64,000 nt of DNA. Origin: Methylocaldum sp035627495. Lineage in GTDB: Bacteria; Pseudomonadota; Gammaproteobacteria; Methylococcales; Methylococcaceae. The notes under the pieces are model-generated. The model saw nothing but the letters and a program-made list of their open reading frames with translations, searched no databases and was not told the DNA's origin. The position numbers were made by a program, and so were the translations under genes. The first letter of the stretch is position 1, and every line of letters begins with the position of its first letter. This document shows positions 8,345-16,721 of this stretch, piece by piece. Location of the stretch: positions 1 to 64,000 of the forward strand of contig NZ_DASPLO010000158.1 in assembly GCF_035627495.1 (NCBI RefSeq), given 5' to 3'.

Positions 8345-8782
8345 ATCGATTTTCGTTATGGCATATCGGTGATGGGGATTTGAAAGCCGCCTAAACAGTG
8401 CCGCCGTTGGCAGCGCCTTGTTTGAGAGCGGGTCTCGCCCCGCAGGCGAGTTACTTTTCTTTGCTTGCCCAAAGACAAATTTGTCTGGAACAAATTTGGA
8501 CGCGCGAAGTGCGCCCGAAGGGTTTGCGCCAGGACAGGCGCAAATCCAAAGTAACCCAAAGAAAGGGCACCCGGAGAGCGCCCTCGTCCTGCGCGTCACC
8601 GCCTTGAGCCGGGGGCGACCGAAGGCACGTCCGTGTGCCTCGGCCACCGCACCCGATCCATCGGGTGCCCCTATGGGCTGTTCCGGCCCAAGACGGCGAT
8701 GCTCGGAGGCGCTCTAACGGGATTCAAACGTGTAGCGCCCGCCATGGCGGGCGCTACACAAGATCAGAAAACGCTCTAACAC
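8345..8782. repeat. Dispersed 435-bp element, copy A
   Basis: An intergenic element sharing sequence along its whole length with 10814-11252 and, in its core, with 32043-32440. The left end (TTTTCGTTATGGCATATCGG) aligns with the left end of copy B. The core carries AGAGCGGGTCTCGCCCCGC, CTGCGCGTCACCGCC and GGGGGCGACCGAAGGCACGT. The right end carries a GCGCCCGCCATGGCGGGCGC hairpin and AAAACGCTCTAA. Short ORFs inside it look like by-products of its composition. The rest of 8252-8948 shows no gene. Confidence 0.7.
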
Positions 8783-8948
8783 CCCGGTAGCGATTGCCGG
8801 TTCTGGCAACCCGCTGCCGTTTGATCGCGTCAAAAATCCGACGCAAGATCGGTGAAAGTCTTCAGATTGCTGATTGCAAAAGAAATATTTGATAGGAACG
8901 GAATCTGCATAAACGCATCCGGTAAAACCAAAATCGAGCGGAAGCGTT

Positions 8949-9749
8949 ATGAAAGCCGTTATCGTAAAAGCATTGGGCGGATTGGGGCTGCTCGGCCTCT
9001 TTTCTCTGCTCCTGTGGGCCGACCCCTCGGGCCGGTACTTCAATGTCTCGGGTCTTTTTCTGGTGGTCGCGGGCACGTTCGCCGCGACTGTTCTTGCCCA
9101 TTCGTTTCGCGGGGTGACCGATTTGTTGCGCAGGCTTCGGAGCAAGCTTGGAAATAAAGCGTCGATGGACAACGACGATCTGGACGTTTTCCTGCGCGTT
9201 GTGGAAGCCCATCGCCAAGGCGCTGTTCGCGCGGCCGAGCAGGCGGCCCGCCGGCTGCAGGAGCCTTTGCTTCGAGCCGGCGCGGAACTGGTGATCAATC
9301 GCACCCCGCAAGCCGACCTGACGCGGATGCTCCAGTGGAAAATCGGGGCGCAGCGGGAGCGGGATCAGGCCGAAATCCAGATCATTCGCACCATGGGTAC
9401 CTTCGCGCCCGCCTTCGGCATGCTGGGAACACTCTTCGGCCTGATCGAGATGATGTACGGTTTGGACGCCAATCGCATGGAGCAGATCGGTGAGGCCATG
9501 GGCTTCGCCATGCTGACCACGGTGTACGGGCTGGTGCTGACCAACCTGGTGTTGAAGCCCATCGCGACGCGCTTGGAAAGGCGCGCCAAGGAGAATCTGG
9601 CCTGGTCGTACGTGCAGATGGAATCGGTGCTCATGCTGCACGACCGGTGTCATTCGGCGATGTTCCGGGACTATTGGCAAGCCTTCTTCGACCAGCCGGA
9701 GACGAACGAGCCGATCGATTCGCTCCCGCTTAGCATGGCCAACTCGTAG
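8949..9749 (+). CDS. MotA/TolQ/ExbB-type proton channel protein
   Basis: A 266-residue membrane protein with four likely helices (about 5-25, 32-50, 150-175, 185-205). The central TMGTFAPAFGMLGTLFGLIEMM block and the following MGFAMLTTVYGLVLTNL are typical of MotA. With its partner it should form a proton-driven stator in the inner membrane. No flagellar or tol/exb genes are near, so what it drives is unknown. The partner with OmpA and MotB-like features starts 15 bases downstream. Confidence 0.85.
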   Translation: MKAVIVKALGGLGLLGLFSLLLWADPSGRYFNVSGLFLVVAGTFAATVLAHSFRGVTDLLRRLRSKLGNKASMDNDDLDVFLRVVEAHRQGAVRAAEQAARRLQEPLLRAGAELVINRTPQADLTRMLQWKIGAQRERDQAEIQIIRTMGTFAPAFGMLGTLFGLIEMMYGLDANRMEQIGEAMGFAMLTTVYGLVLTNLVLKPIATRLERRAKENLAWSYVQMESVLMLHDRCHSAMFRDYWQAFFDQPETNEPIDSLPLSMANS

Positions 9750-9764
9750 TCACAGGATTTCGGT

Positions 9765-10805
9765 ATGCCATTGAACGACGCACCGGCGACAACGCGTTCC
9801 CGGCGGCCGGACACCGGGCGGGAAGCCGTCATCGATCCCTGGCAAGCGGCGGCGGCCGAACGCACGACCGAGCAGGGCGGCTGGCTGCTGAACTATTTGG
9901 ATGTGATGACCTTGCTGTTCACGTTCTTCGTCATGCTGTTCGCCTATCAAAAGGCGATAACGGCAGAGTCGAAAATCGCTCAGGCGCCAACGTTGGTTAA
10001 ACCGATGGTGGCAACGGCCCCGATTCCGATTTCTCCCGCGATCATGAAGGAGTCGAAGCCGGTATCGGCGAACGAAACCTCGGCCTCTCCGCCGGTCCAA
10101 AAGATCGCGGATAGAGCCCCTAAAGCCAAAGCCGAGATCAAGGTTCAGCCCGCTTACCCGGTACAGATGCGGGTTGTGTCCGAGGCAAACGCGTCCCTTG
10201 GCAAATCCGAGGCCGAAGAAGCGGATGTCGAGGCGAGTCCTTCGGCGCAAAAGGCCGGGGAAACTCCAGCTTTGGCCGAACGATCCGGAAAGTCGTTTCC
10301 GCCTGTTTCCGAGAAAGGGTGGATAAGCGAAGTCGGCGATACGACCGTGAGCCCGGCGGCTTCTTTGGGTGAAGCGTTCTCGGACGCGGAGTTCAGTGGT
10401 TCGGTCGAGGTTTCGGCAGGGAGCGGGGAAGTCCGCCTGGAGATCAACGACGCGATTCTGTTCGATCCGGCCAGCGCCGATTTGAAGCCCGAAGGCTCGG
10501 ACCTGCTCAACCGTCTGGCCGGCGTGCTCGGCACGCAAGGCGGAACGATCGCCGTCGAGGGCCATACCGACGACCGGCCCATCGCCACGCCGCGGTACCG
10601 GTCCAACTGGGATCTGTCCACAGCTCGGGCGAGCACCGTCACTCGCTATTTGATCGCGCACGGCGTTTCCCCCGAGCGCTTGCGCGCCGTCGGCCTGGCC
10701 GACACCCAGCCGCGCGAGGCCAACGGCACGCCGGAAGGGCGGGCCCGGAATCGCCGCGTGTCGATCGTGATGTTCCTGGCGCGCAAGGGCGGCGTGAAAA
10801 CCTGA
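9765..10805 (+). CDS. OmpA/MotB-type stator protein
   Basis: A 346-residue protein. One membrane helix lies at about 43-63 (WLLNYLDVMTLLFTFFVML) with an Asp near its start, where MotB carries its proton-binding Asp. A long Ala/Pro/Lys/Glu-rich linker (about 70-225) spans the periplasm. Residues about 230-343 are an OmpA-like peptidoglycan-binding domain (EGHTDDRPI, NWDLSTARA, GRARNRRVSIVM). Together with the MotA-like gene 15 bases upstream it forms a complete stator pair. The linker is longer than in classical MotB. Confidence 0.85.
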   Translation: MPLNDAPATTRSRRPDTGREAVIDPWQAAAAERTTEQGGWLLNYLDVMTLLFTFFVMLFAYQKAITAESKIAQAPTLVKPMVATAPIPISPAIMKESKPVSANETSASPPVQKIADRAPKAKAEIKVQPAYPVQMRVVSEANASLGKSEAEEADVEASPSAQKAGETPALAERSGKSFPPVSEKGWISEVGDTTVSPAASLGEAFSDAEFSGSVEVSAGSGEVRLEINDAILFDPASADLKPEGSDLLNRLAGVLGTQGGTIAVEGHTDDRPIATPRYRSNWDLSTARASTVTRYLIAHGVSPERLRAVGLADTQPREANGTPEGRARNRRVSIVMFLARKGGVKT

Positions 10806-10813
10806 GCGGGGCC

Positions 10814-11252
10814 GGTTTTAGCGTTTTTCGCTATGGTGTAGCGGTGGCGTGGATTGGGAAGGCGCCAAACGGTACCGCTAAACGCGGCGATGGTTTTAGA
10901 GCGGGGAGCCGCCCCGCACGCGGGGTACGCTGCGAACTCCGTCCCTGGAGTTCGCCCTTCGGGCCAGCCGCTGGCTGTCCAAATTTGTTCCGGACAAATT
11001 TGTCTTTTGCTTGGCCAAAAGAAAGTACCTCAAGGCCACCCGAAGAGCGCCCTAATCCTGCGCGTCACCGCCCAGCACCGGGGGCGACCGAAGGCACGTC
11101 CCTATGCCTCGGTCGCCGCGCGGCATCGTGCCGCGCCCCTTCGTGCTAATCCGGTCCCAGGCGGCGATGCTCGGGGACGCTCTAACGGGGCTAAGACGTA
11201 TAGTGCCTACGATGGCGGGTGCTACACCAAACCAGAAAACGCTCTAATCGTT
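10814..11252. repeat. Dispersed 435-bp element, copy B, with terminal inverted repeats
   Basis: Fills the space between the convergent stator and CapA-like genes. The left end (TTTTAGCGTTTTTCGCTATG, continuing GTGTAGC) is close to the reverse complement of the right end (GCTACACCAAACCAGAAAAC, continuing GCTCTAA), giving imperfect terminal inverted repeats of about 30 bases. The interior matches copy A from GGTACCGC onward, including CTGCGCGTCACCGCC and GGGGGCGACCGAAGGCACGT. It encodes no transposase, so it resembles a MITE or similar non-autonomous repeat. Confidence 0.72.
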
Positions 11253-11255
11253 CGA

Positions 11256-12485
11256 TTACCGCCAGCGAAGCACCAAACGCCGGCCGTCGAGCGCCTCGAC
11301 GGCTCCGCCGAATTGGCTATTTTCCCGGTCGAGCCGATCCCGAATCCAGTGGACATCCGCCTCGGACGGCCGGTTCAAGCGAAACCGCTTGATTTGCAGC
11401 GGGATCATTTCAAGGCTCGATAATTTCCCGTCGGCGGGATTGACGGTCGGGAAATACATCAGCGCCAAATCGCCCCGGAACGATTCATAGCCTTCGATCC
11501 CTTCGTAATCGTTGATGAAATCGCCGCAGCCGTAGAGGATAAGCTTGTCCCGGTAAACCTCCAAGGCTTTGGGGTGATGGGACGAATGGCCGTGAACGAC
11601 ATCGACGCCTGCATCGTCGATCAAGGCATGCGCAAAGCCGCGCTGTTCGTCGGGAATTGCGTAGCCCCAATTGCCGCCCCAGTGTATCGACGCCACGACG
11701 ATATCCCGCTCCTGTTTGATGCGCCTTATCCGATCAGCAAGCCGCCGTACCGTTTCGGAAGACAAATCGGGCGGCCGGTTCACGCCGGGTTTGTCGTCCG
11801 CCGCCGCCCATTCGGGCGGAATTCCGCTTGAACCGCAACCGAAGCCGAAGACCAGCACCCGCCCCTGGCCGGCGATATCCAGAATCGCCGCAGCTTCCGC
11901 TTCCCGGCGGTTTCGGCCGGCGCCCGCGGTTTTCAACGAGCTTTGTTCCAGAGTGTCCAGGGTGTCGGCCAGACCCCGATAGCCCCAGTCGAGCACATGG
12001 TTGTTGGCCAGCACGCAGCAGTCGATCCGGGCTGCCGTGAGGCAAGCGATATTGGCGGGATGCATCCGATAATGGATGTCTTTGTCGCGCCAGTAATCGT
12101 TGCTGGCGGTGATCGCCGTTTCGAGGTTGATTACGCGAACATCGGGCCTGGCGCGCTCGAATTCGGCGAGGGCATCGCCCCAAACGTAGGAAAAGCCGAC
12201 GGGATGCGAAATGGGGCCGTAGAGCTGTTCGCCCAGCTTTACGTAAGCCTTCGCGTTTTTTAAATAAGGCTCGTAAAGACGCGGATCGCCGGGATGCGGC
12301 AGGATCTGGTCGATACCTCGTCCGGTCATCACGTCGCCGCACAAAAACAGCCTTATGCTGTTTGGGCTCGGCTCCATGGGCGCAACCTCCTTACCGTAGA
12401 GTTGTCGAAAAGGTTCGCGGGCGGCGAGCAGGCCAAGGCCGACGATGCCCGTGCGTGCGATGAAATTTCGGCGACCGCGGTTCAT
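11256..12485 (-). CDS. CapA-like metallophosphoesterase family protein
   Basis: A 409-residue protein with an N-terminal twin-arginine-like segment (MNRGRRNFIARTGIVGLGLL), suggesting export. The rest is a PGA_cap/CapA calcineurin-like fold: CGDVMTGRGID (about 49), INLETAI (about 119), LANNHVLDWG (about 158), SIHWGGNWG (about 266) and VHGHSSHHPKA (about 297). CapA proteins take part in poly-gamma-glutamate production, but none of the other cap genes are nearby, so the substrate is open. It is divergent from smrA, with 172 bases between the starts for both promoters. Confidence 0.83.
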   Translation of the reverse strand: MNRGRRNFIARTGIVGLGLLAAREPFRQLYGKEVAPMEPSPNSIRLFLCGDVMTGRGIDQILPHPGDPRLYEPYLKNAKAYVKLGEQLYGPISHPVGFSYVWGDALAEFERARPDVRVINLETAITASNDYWRDKDIHYRMHPANIACLTAARIDCCVLANNHVLDWGYRGLADTLDTLEQSSLKTAGAGRNRREAEAAAILDIAGQGRVLVFGFGCGSSGIPPEWAAADDKPGVNRPPDLSSETVRRLADRIRRIKQERDIVVASIHWGGNWGYAIPDEQRGFAHALIDDAGVDVVHGHSSHHPKALEVYRDKLILYGCGDFINDYEGIEGYESFRGDLALMYFPTVNPADGKLSSLEMIPLQIKRFRLNRPSEADVHWIRDRLDRENSQFGGAVEALDGRRLVLRWR

Positions 12486-12657
12486 GAATCATCCGCCATC
12501 CGTCGACATAAGTTCCGCCTCCGTTTTAACTAGCAGTGTCGGGGAAACCCTCTATGCCTGTCGGTAAAGTTTGCTATGCTCTTCCGGGCTTTGTACTTCA
12601 TCAACCAGCGATTACCAAACCCGTCGCACGGACTCGACATTAGATCGGGTAGAAGAT

Positions 12658-13254
12658 ATGACCGACGACGACCTGAAATTATTTCACCAAGAAATGGCGG
12701 ATGTACGGCCCATCGATGATTCCGGCCGAGCCATCCTCACCCAGCGCGAGACCCCCACGCCCGGTCAGCTCTACCGGCGCGAGTCGGCCCAGCGCGGCAA
12801 TGCCTTCGACGAAAACCGGCTTCCGACGGCTTTTGTCGAATTCGTTCACCCCGAAGCCGTCATCAGTTTCAAGCGCGACGGAATTCAAAACGGCGTCTTT
12901 CGAAAGCTGCAGCAGGGGAGGTATGAGATCGAGGCCATGTTGGACTTGCACGGTCTGACGGTGGAGCAGGCGCGCCACGAAGTCTATCGGTTCATCCGCG
13001 ACTGCCTGCGCAACGACGTGCGATCGGCCTTGATCAGCCACGGTAAGGGACGGGGGAATAAGGAGCAGAAGCCGTTGCTGAAAAGCTATCTGACACGCTG
13101 GCTGCCGATGTTCTCGGAGGTGATGGCGTTTCACAGTGCGCAGAAATGGCACGGCGGCGCCGGCGCTGTTTATCTGCTATTGCGCAAGAGCGAGAAGCAA
13201 AAGGAAAAGACCCGTGAGCGCTTAGGGTTATCCTCCGGCAAACCCGTTCCCTGA
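12658..13254 (+). CDS. smrA: Smr domain protein SmrA
   Basis: A 198-residue protein. The C-terminal half is an Smr domain with LDLHGLT (about 98) and SHGKGRG (about 126), motifs of Smr endonucleases, followed by WHGGAGAVYLLLRKS. The N-terminal half has the charged segment usual in SmrA/YdaL. The start at 12658 (MTDDDLKLFHQEMADVRP) is chosen over one 87 bases upstream because it begins the family alignment. SmrA-type proteins cut nucleic acid; their cellular role is unsettled. The next gene starts 27 bases downstream. Confidence 0.87.
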   Translation: MTDDDLKLFHQEMADVRPIDDSGRAILTQRETPTPGQLYRRESAQRGNAFDENRLPTAFVEFVHPEAVISFKRDGIQNGVFRKLQQGRYEIEAMLDLHGLTVEQARHEVYRFIRDCLRNDVRSALISHGKGRGNKEQKPLLKSYLTRWLPMFSEVMAFHSAQKWHGGAGAVYLLLRKSEKQKEKTRERLGLSSGKPVP

Positions 13255-13281
13255 CTGTTTCGGCGTGTAGGAGACGTTCGG

Positions 13282-14379
13282 ATGGCTATGGACTCGAGCG
13301 AAATCGCGGACCGTATCGCCCGGCATTTCGTGACCGAAAAGGGTGATCTCAGCGTCAAGCCCTTGGGCGACGGTCTCATCAACGATACGTTCCTGGTGAC
13401 CGAAGAACTGCCCGATGGGGAACGATTCGTCCTCCAGCGCATCAACAGCCGGGTTTTCCCTGAGCCTAGGCTGATCATGGAGAACCTCCGGATTTTGTTG
13501 AGCCATGTCCGGGAGCGTCAAGCCGGTACCGCTGATGTCCGCGACCTAAAACTTCCCGAAATTCGGCCCACCCGCGCCGGCTTGGATTTCTGGGCGGACA
13601 GCGAGGGCGATTTTTGGCGCGCCCTGAGCTTTATCCCGAATACGGGGAGCCACAACGTCTTGCATGATTCCGTCCAAGCGGAGGAAGCGGGTTATGCGCT
13701 GGGACGGTTCCACGCCCTGACCGCCGATCTTGATCCCGGATTGTTGCACGACACCTTGCCGGGTTTTCATATCGCACCCCGGTACCTCGCCCGCTTCGAG
13801 AAGGTTGCCGCCGGCGTCCAAACGGTTCCGGACAGTGAGGAGCTTCGTTTCGCCCTGGACTTCGTCGGTGCGCGCCGCTCTTTTTTTGCCGTGTTGGAAG
13901 ACGCAGCGCTGCCGCTCAGAGTCATCCACGGCGATCCGAAGCTCAATAATGTGTTGTTCGACGAGCATAGCGGACTCGCCGCCAGCCTGATCGATCTCGA
14001 CACGGTGAAACCGGGGCTCGTTCATTACGATTTAGGGGATTGCCTTCGCTCCTGCTGCAACCGATCGGGCGAAGCCGCGGATGATGCCTCGACTGTCGCG
14101 TTCGATCTCGACGTGTGCCGCGCCATTCTCCGGGCTTATTTCGCCGAAACCGGAGCCTTTTTGACCGCTATCGAGCGTCGCTACTTGTATGACGCGATCC
14201 GGCTGCTTCCCCTGGAATTGGGTTTGCGGTTCCTGACCGATCATTTGGAGGGCAACCGTTACTTCAAGGTCGAGCGGCCGGGGCAAAACTTGCAGCGGGC
14301 ATTGGTCCAATTCCGGCTGGCGGAAAGCGTCGAGACCCAGGAAAAATCCATCCGGCGCTTGATCGACGAGCGGGCTTGA
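13282..14379 (+). CDS. Phosphotransferase of the APH/choline-kinase fold (N-acetylhexosamine kinase-like)
   Basis: A 365-residue kinase-fold protein. GDGLINDTFLV at about 27 is the nucleotide loop region, VIHGDPKLNNVLFD at about 214 is the catalytic loop (HGDxxxxN) and SLIDLDTVKPG at about 235 holds the metal-binding Asp. The overall pattern resembles N-acetylhexosamine 1-kinases and related sugar kinases more than aminoglycoside kinases. The substrate cannot be read from sequence alone. It lies between smrA and greB on the same strand, 39 bases before greB. Confidence 0.8.
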   Translation: MAMDSSEIADRIARHFVTEKGDLSVKPLGDGLINDTFLVTEELPDGERFVLQRINSRVFPEPRLIMENLRILLSHVRERQAGTADVRDLKLPEIRPTRAGLDFWADSEGDFWRALSFIPNTGSHNVLHDSVQAEEAGYALGRFHALTADLDPGLLHDTLPGFHIAPRYLARFEKVAAGVQTVPDSEELRFALDFVGARRSFFAVLEDAALPLRVIHGDPKLNNVLFDEHSGLAASLIDLDTVKPGLVHYDLGDCLRSCCNRSGEAADDASTVAFDLDVCRAILRAYFAETGAFLTAIERRYLYDAIRLLPLELGLRFLTDHLEGNRYFKVERPGQNLQRALVQFRLAESVETQEKSIRRLIDERA

Positions 14380-14418
14380 TATACTCCCCAGCCACAAAAT
14401 AAACACGATATTTGATCC

Positions 14419-14925
14419 ATGGCACGCTGGCGGCCTCCATCCTCGAAATCCTCACCCTACATCACCGCGGAAGGGGCAGAAAAGCTTCAAATCGAACTCA
14501 AAGGCTTGTGGGAGCGCCGCGCCGATGTGACCAAGCATCTTTCGGCCGCCGCCGCCGAAGGCGACCGGTCGGAGAATGCCGAATACATCTACCGGAAGAA
14601 GGAATTGCGGGAAATCGACCGCCGCATTCGCTATCTGCAGAAGCGCCTGCCGGAGCTCAAGGTAGTCGTCCAATTGCCGTCGGATAAGAATCGTGTGTTT
14701 TTCGGGGCTTGGGTGACCCTGGAGAATGCCGATGGCGAAGAATCCACCTACCGCATCGTCGGTTCCGATGAATTCGACCCTCAAAAAGGCTGGATCAGTG
14801 TCGATTCGCCCATGGCCCGAGCCCTGCTCAAAAAAGCCATCGACGACGAAGCGATCGTGAATACGCCCACGGGACCTTTGCGGTGCGTGATCGTGGATAT
14901 CCGTTACAAGCCCGAGATGTCCTGA
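14419..14925 (+). CDS. greB: Transcription elongation factor GreB
   Basis: A 168-residue Gre factor that rescues backtracked RNA polymerase by stimulating transcript cleavage. The N-terminal coiled coil (about 15-85) includes the tip GDRSENAEYIYRKKELREID with the acidic pair that reaches the active site. The C-terminal FKBP-like domain (about 90-165) includes YRIVGSDEFDPQKGWISVDSP. Phe-Phe-Gly-Ala-Trp at about 95 and the length favour GreB over GreA. Confidence 0.93.
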   Translation: MARWRPPSSKSSPYITAEGAEKLQIELKGLWERRADVTKHLSAAAAEGDRSENAEYIYRKKELREIDRRIRYLQKRLPELKVVVQLPSDKNRVFFGAWVTLENADGEESTYRIVGSDEFDPQKGWISVDSPMARALLKKAIDDEAIVNTPTGPLRCVIVDIRYKPEMS

Positions 14926-14987
14926 GTGCGTATGGAAACTTAATTTGGCCTAGCGAATTTTGGGCAAACTTTTTGGCTTTGAGTGCG

Positions 14988-15305
14988 TTAACCGCCCAAC
15001 CTTTTCTTCCGTTCGTCGATGTAAGTACGGTGTCCGGCGCGGATTTTGTCCCGCTCCGCCCTATCTTTCGTGCTATCCAGCTTGAGCAGATATTCGCAGC
15101 GCTCTTTTTCGCTCATTAGGTCCGCGCCATAAATATGCGAGAAGACTTGAACGGTTCGGGCTTTATCGGTCAACTCCTGAACCGGCTCGCTGAACTGTTC
15201 TTCCTGCTGCGTCTCTTCCGTACCGGGTTTTTCAACGGCCTGAACAAAAGAGCCGGACAAAAACAAGAGGGTTAGCGAAGAAGCTATTAATCGTCCCTTT
15301 TTCAT
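14988..15305 (-). CDS. Small secreted protein of unknown function
   Basis: A 105-residue protein with a clear signal peptide (MKKGRLIASSLTLLFLSGSF, cleavage near VQA). The mature part contains IYGADLMSEKERCEYLLKL and DRAERDKIRAGHR, a motif I recall from many short periplasmic proteins of Proteobacteria with pattern LMTxEE and an arginine/alanine-rich helix. Function is unknown. It is convergent with greB, 62 bases away, with no clear terminator between them. Confidence 0.7.
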   Translation of the reverse strand: MKKGRLIASSLTLLFLSGSFVQAVEKPGTEETQQEEQFSEPVQELTDKARTVQVFSHIYGADLMSEKERCEYLLKLDSTKDRAERDKIRAGHRTYIDERKKRLGG

Positions 15306-15545
15306 GACGCGCTTCCTAACTGTTGAAGTGTGGAAATGAAAAGCAATAACCCCAAAACGACGGTTCCGGAGCCTTTTATGGCGCCGCGCCGTTGGGAAGG
15401 AGTCAATAACGATTTAGAAGAGTTATCAGGCGGGAAGTTCTTAAGAGATAGGCGGATCGATCGATGGAAAGCCAGGGGGCCGTGTGTTCTTGGCAAAGGG
15501 AGTCGGAATTGATTCTGAACGGGTTTGGGTGCTGCGTGACAATGG

Positions 15546-16166
15546 TTAGTGGCTATCCGGCGAACTCGTCAGCCGCGCATAATCTTCCTCGGTATCTATG
15601 TCCACGCCGGCTTCCGGTAAATCGACGAATACGGTGGATTGAAGATGCCGAAAGATGATCTTCTTCGCGCCCTGATCGCCTGTAAGCTGGCCTAGATCGC
15701 CAAAAAGCGAGCGGTGAAACACCGCCGGTGCGCCGAACGTATCGCCGTAGCGGGAGGCGGCGACGGGCGGGTGAGAAGCGCAAAAAGCCTCGACGAGGCT
15801 GTCCAAATGACGATGCTCGATCACAGCCTGATCGCACAGGGCCAGAAGCACCGCGTCCAGCTCCGGAGCCTCGCCGTTCAGCGCCGTTACGCCTGTCCGG
15901 ATCGAGCCACCGATACCTTCCTCCCAATCCGGATTAACGACGGTCAGCAGCCGAAGCCCGGCCAGTTCACTTCCGAGCTCCTCCACGCTGGCGCTCAGAA
16001 CGACGACAGCGGGCGAACATTGCGAGGCCAAGGCCGCCTTCGCCGCCCGGCGCAGCAGGCTTTCGCCGCGATAAGTCAGCAGTTGTTTCGGTCTGCCCAG
16101 ACGCCGGGAGCCCCCAGCGGCGAGCAGTACCAGGCCGATTTTCGGCTCGTTCGGGTTAGTTGACAT
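15546..16166 (-). CDS. Molybdenum cofactor cytidylyltransferase-like protein (MocA/MobA family)
   Basis: A 206-residue nucleotidyltransferase. LAAGGSRRLGRPKQLL at about 14-29 is the NTP-binding loop, VLLALCDQAV at about 104 carries the metal-binding Asp, and FGAPAVFHRSLF with GDQGAKKI marks the MocA branch. It should transfer CMP to molybdopterin to make the dinucleotide cofactor needed by xanthine-oxidase-type enzymes. It is divergent from the molybdenum hydroxylase genes starting at 16258; the 91 bases between the two starts hold both promoters. Confidence 0.85.
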   Translation of the reverse strand: MSTNPNEPKIGLVLLAAGGSRRLGRPKQLLTYRGESLLRRAAKAALASQCSPAVVVLSASVEELGSELAGLRLLTVVNPDWEEGIGGSIRTGVTALNGEAPELDAVLLALCDQAVIEHRHLDSLVEAFCASHPPVAASRYGDTFGAPAVFHRSLFGDLGQLTGDQGAKKIIFRHLQSTVFVDLPEAGVDIDTEEDYARLTSSPDSH

Positions 16167-16257
16167 CGTCAGGCGCCTCGGGCATTTTGCCGACTAAGCG
16201 GCTTAAACCGCGCGTGCGGTGCGGCTTCCATTATAGACACCGCCGAGGAGGGAACAC

Positions 16258-16719
<462 letters not shown>

Positions 16720-16721
16720 CC

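Noticed and set aside
15302..15496. 64-codon minus-strand frame ending with an ATGA overlap of the small secreted gene
   Set aside because: A hydrophobic stretch is present, but there is no ribosome-binding site or family pattern; too weak to call.
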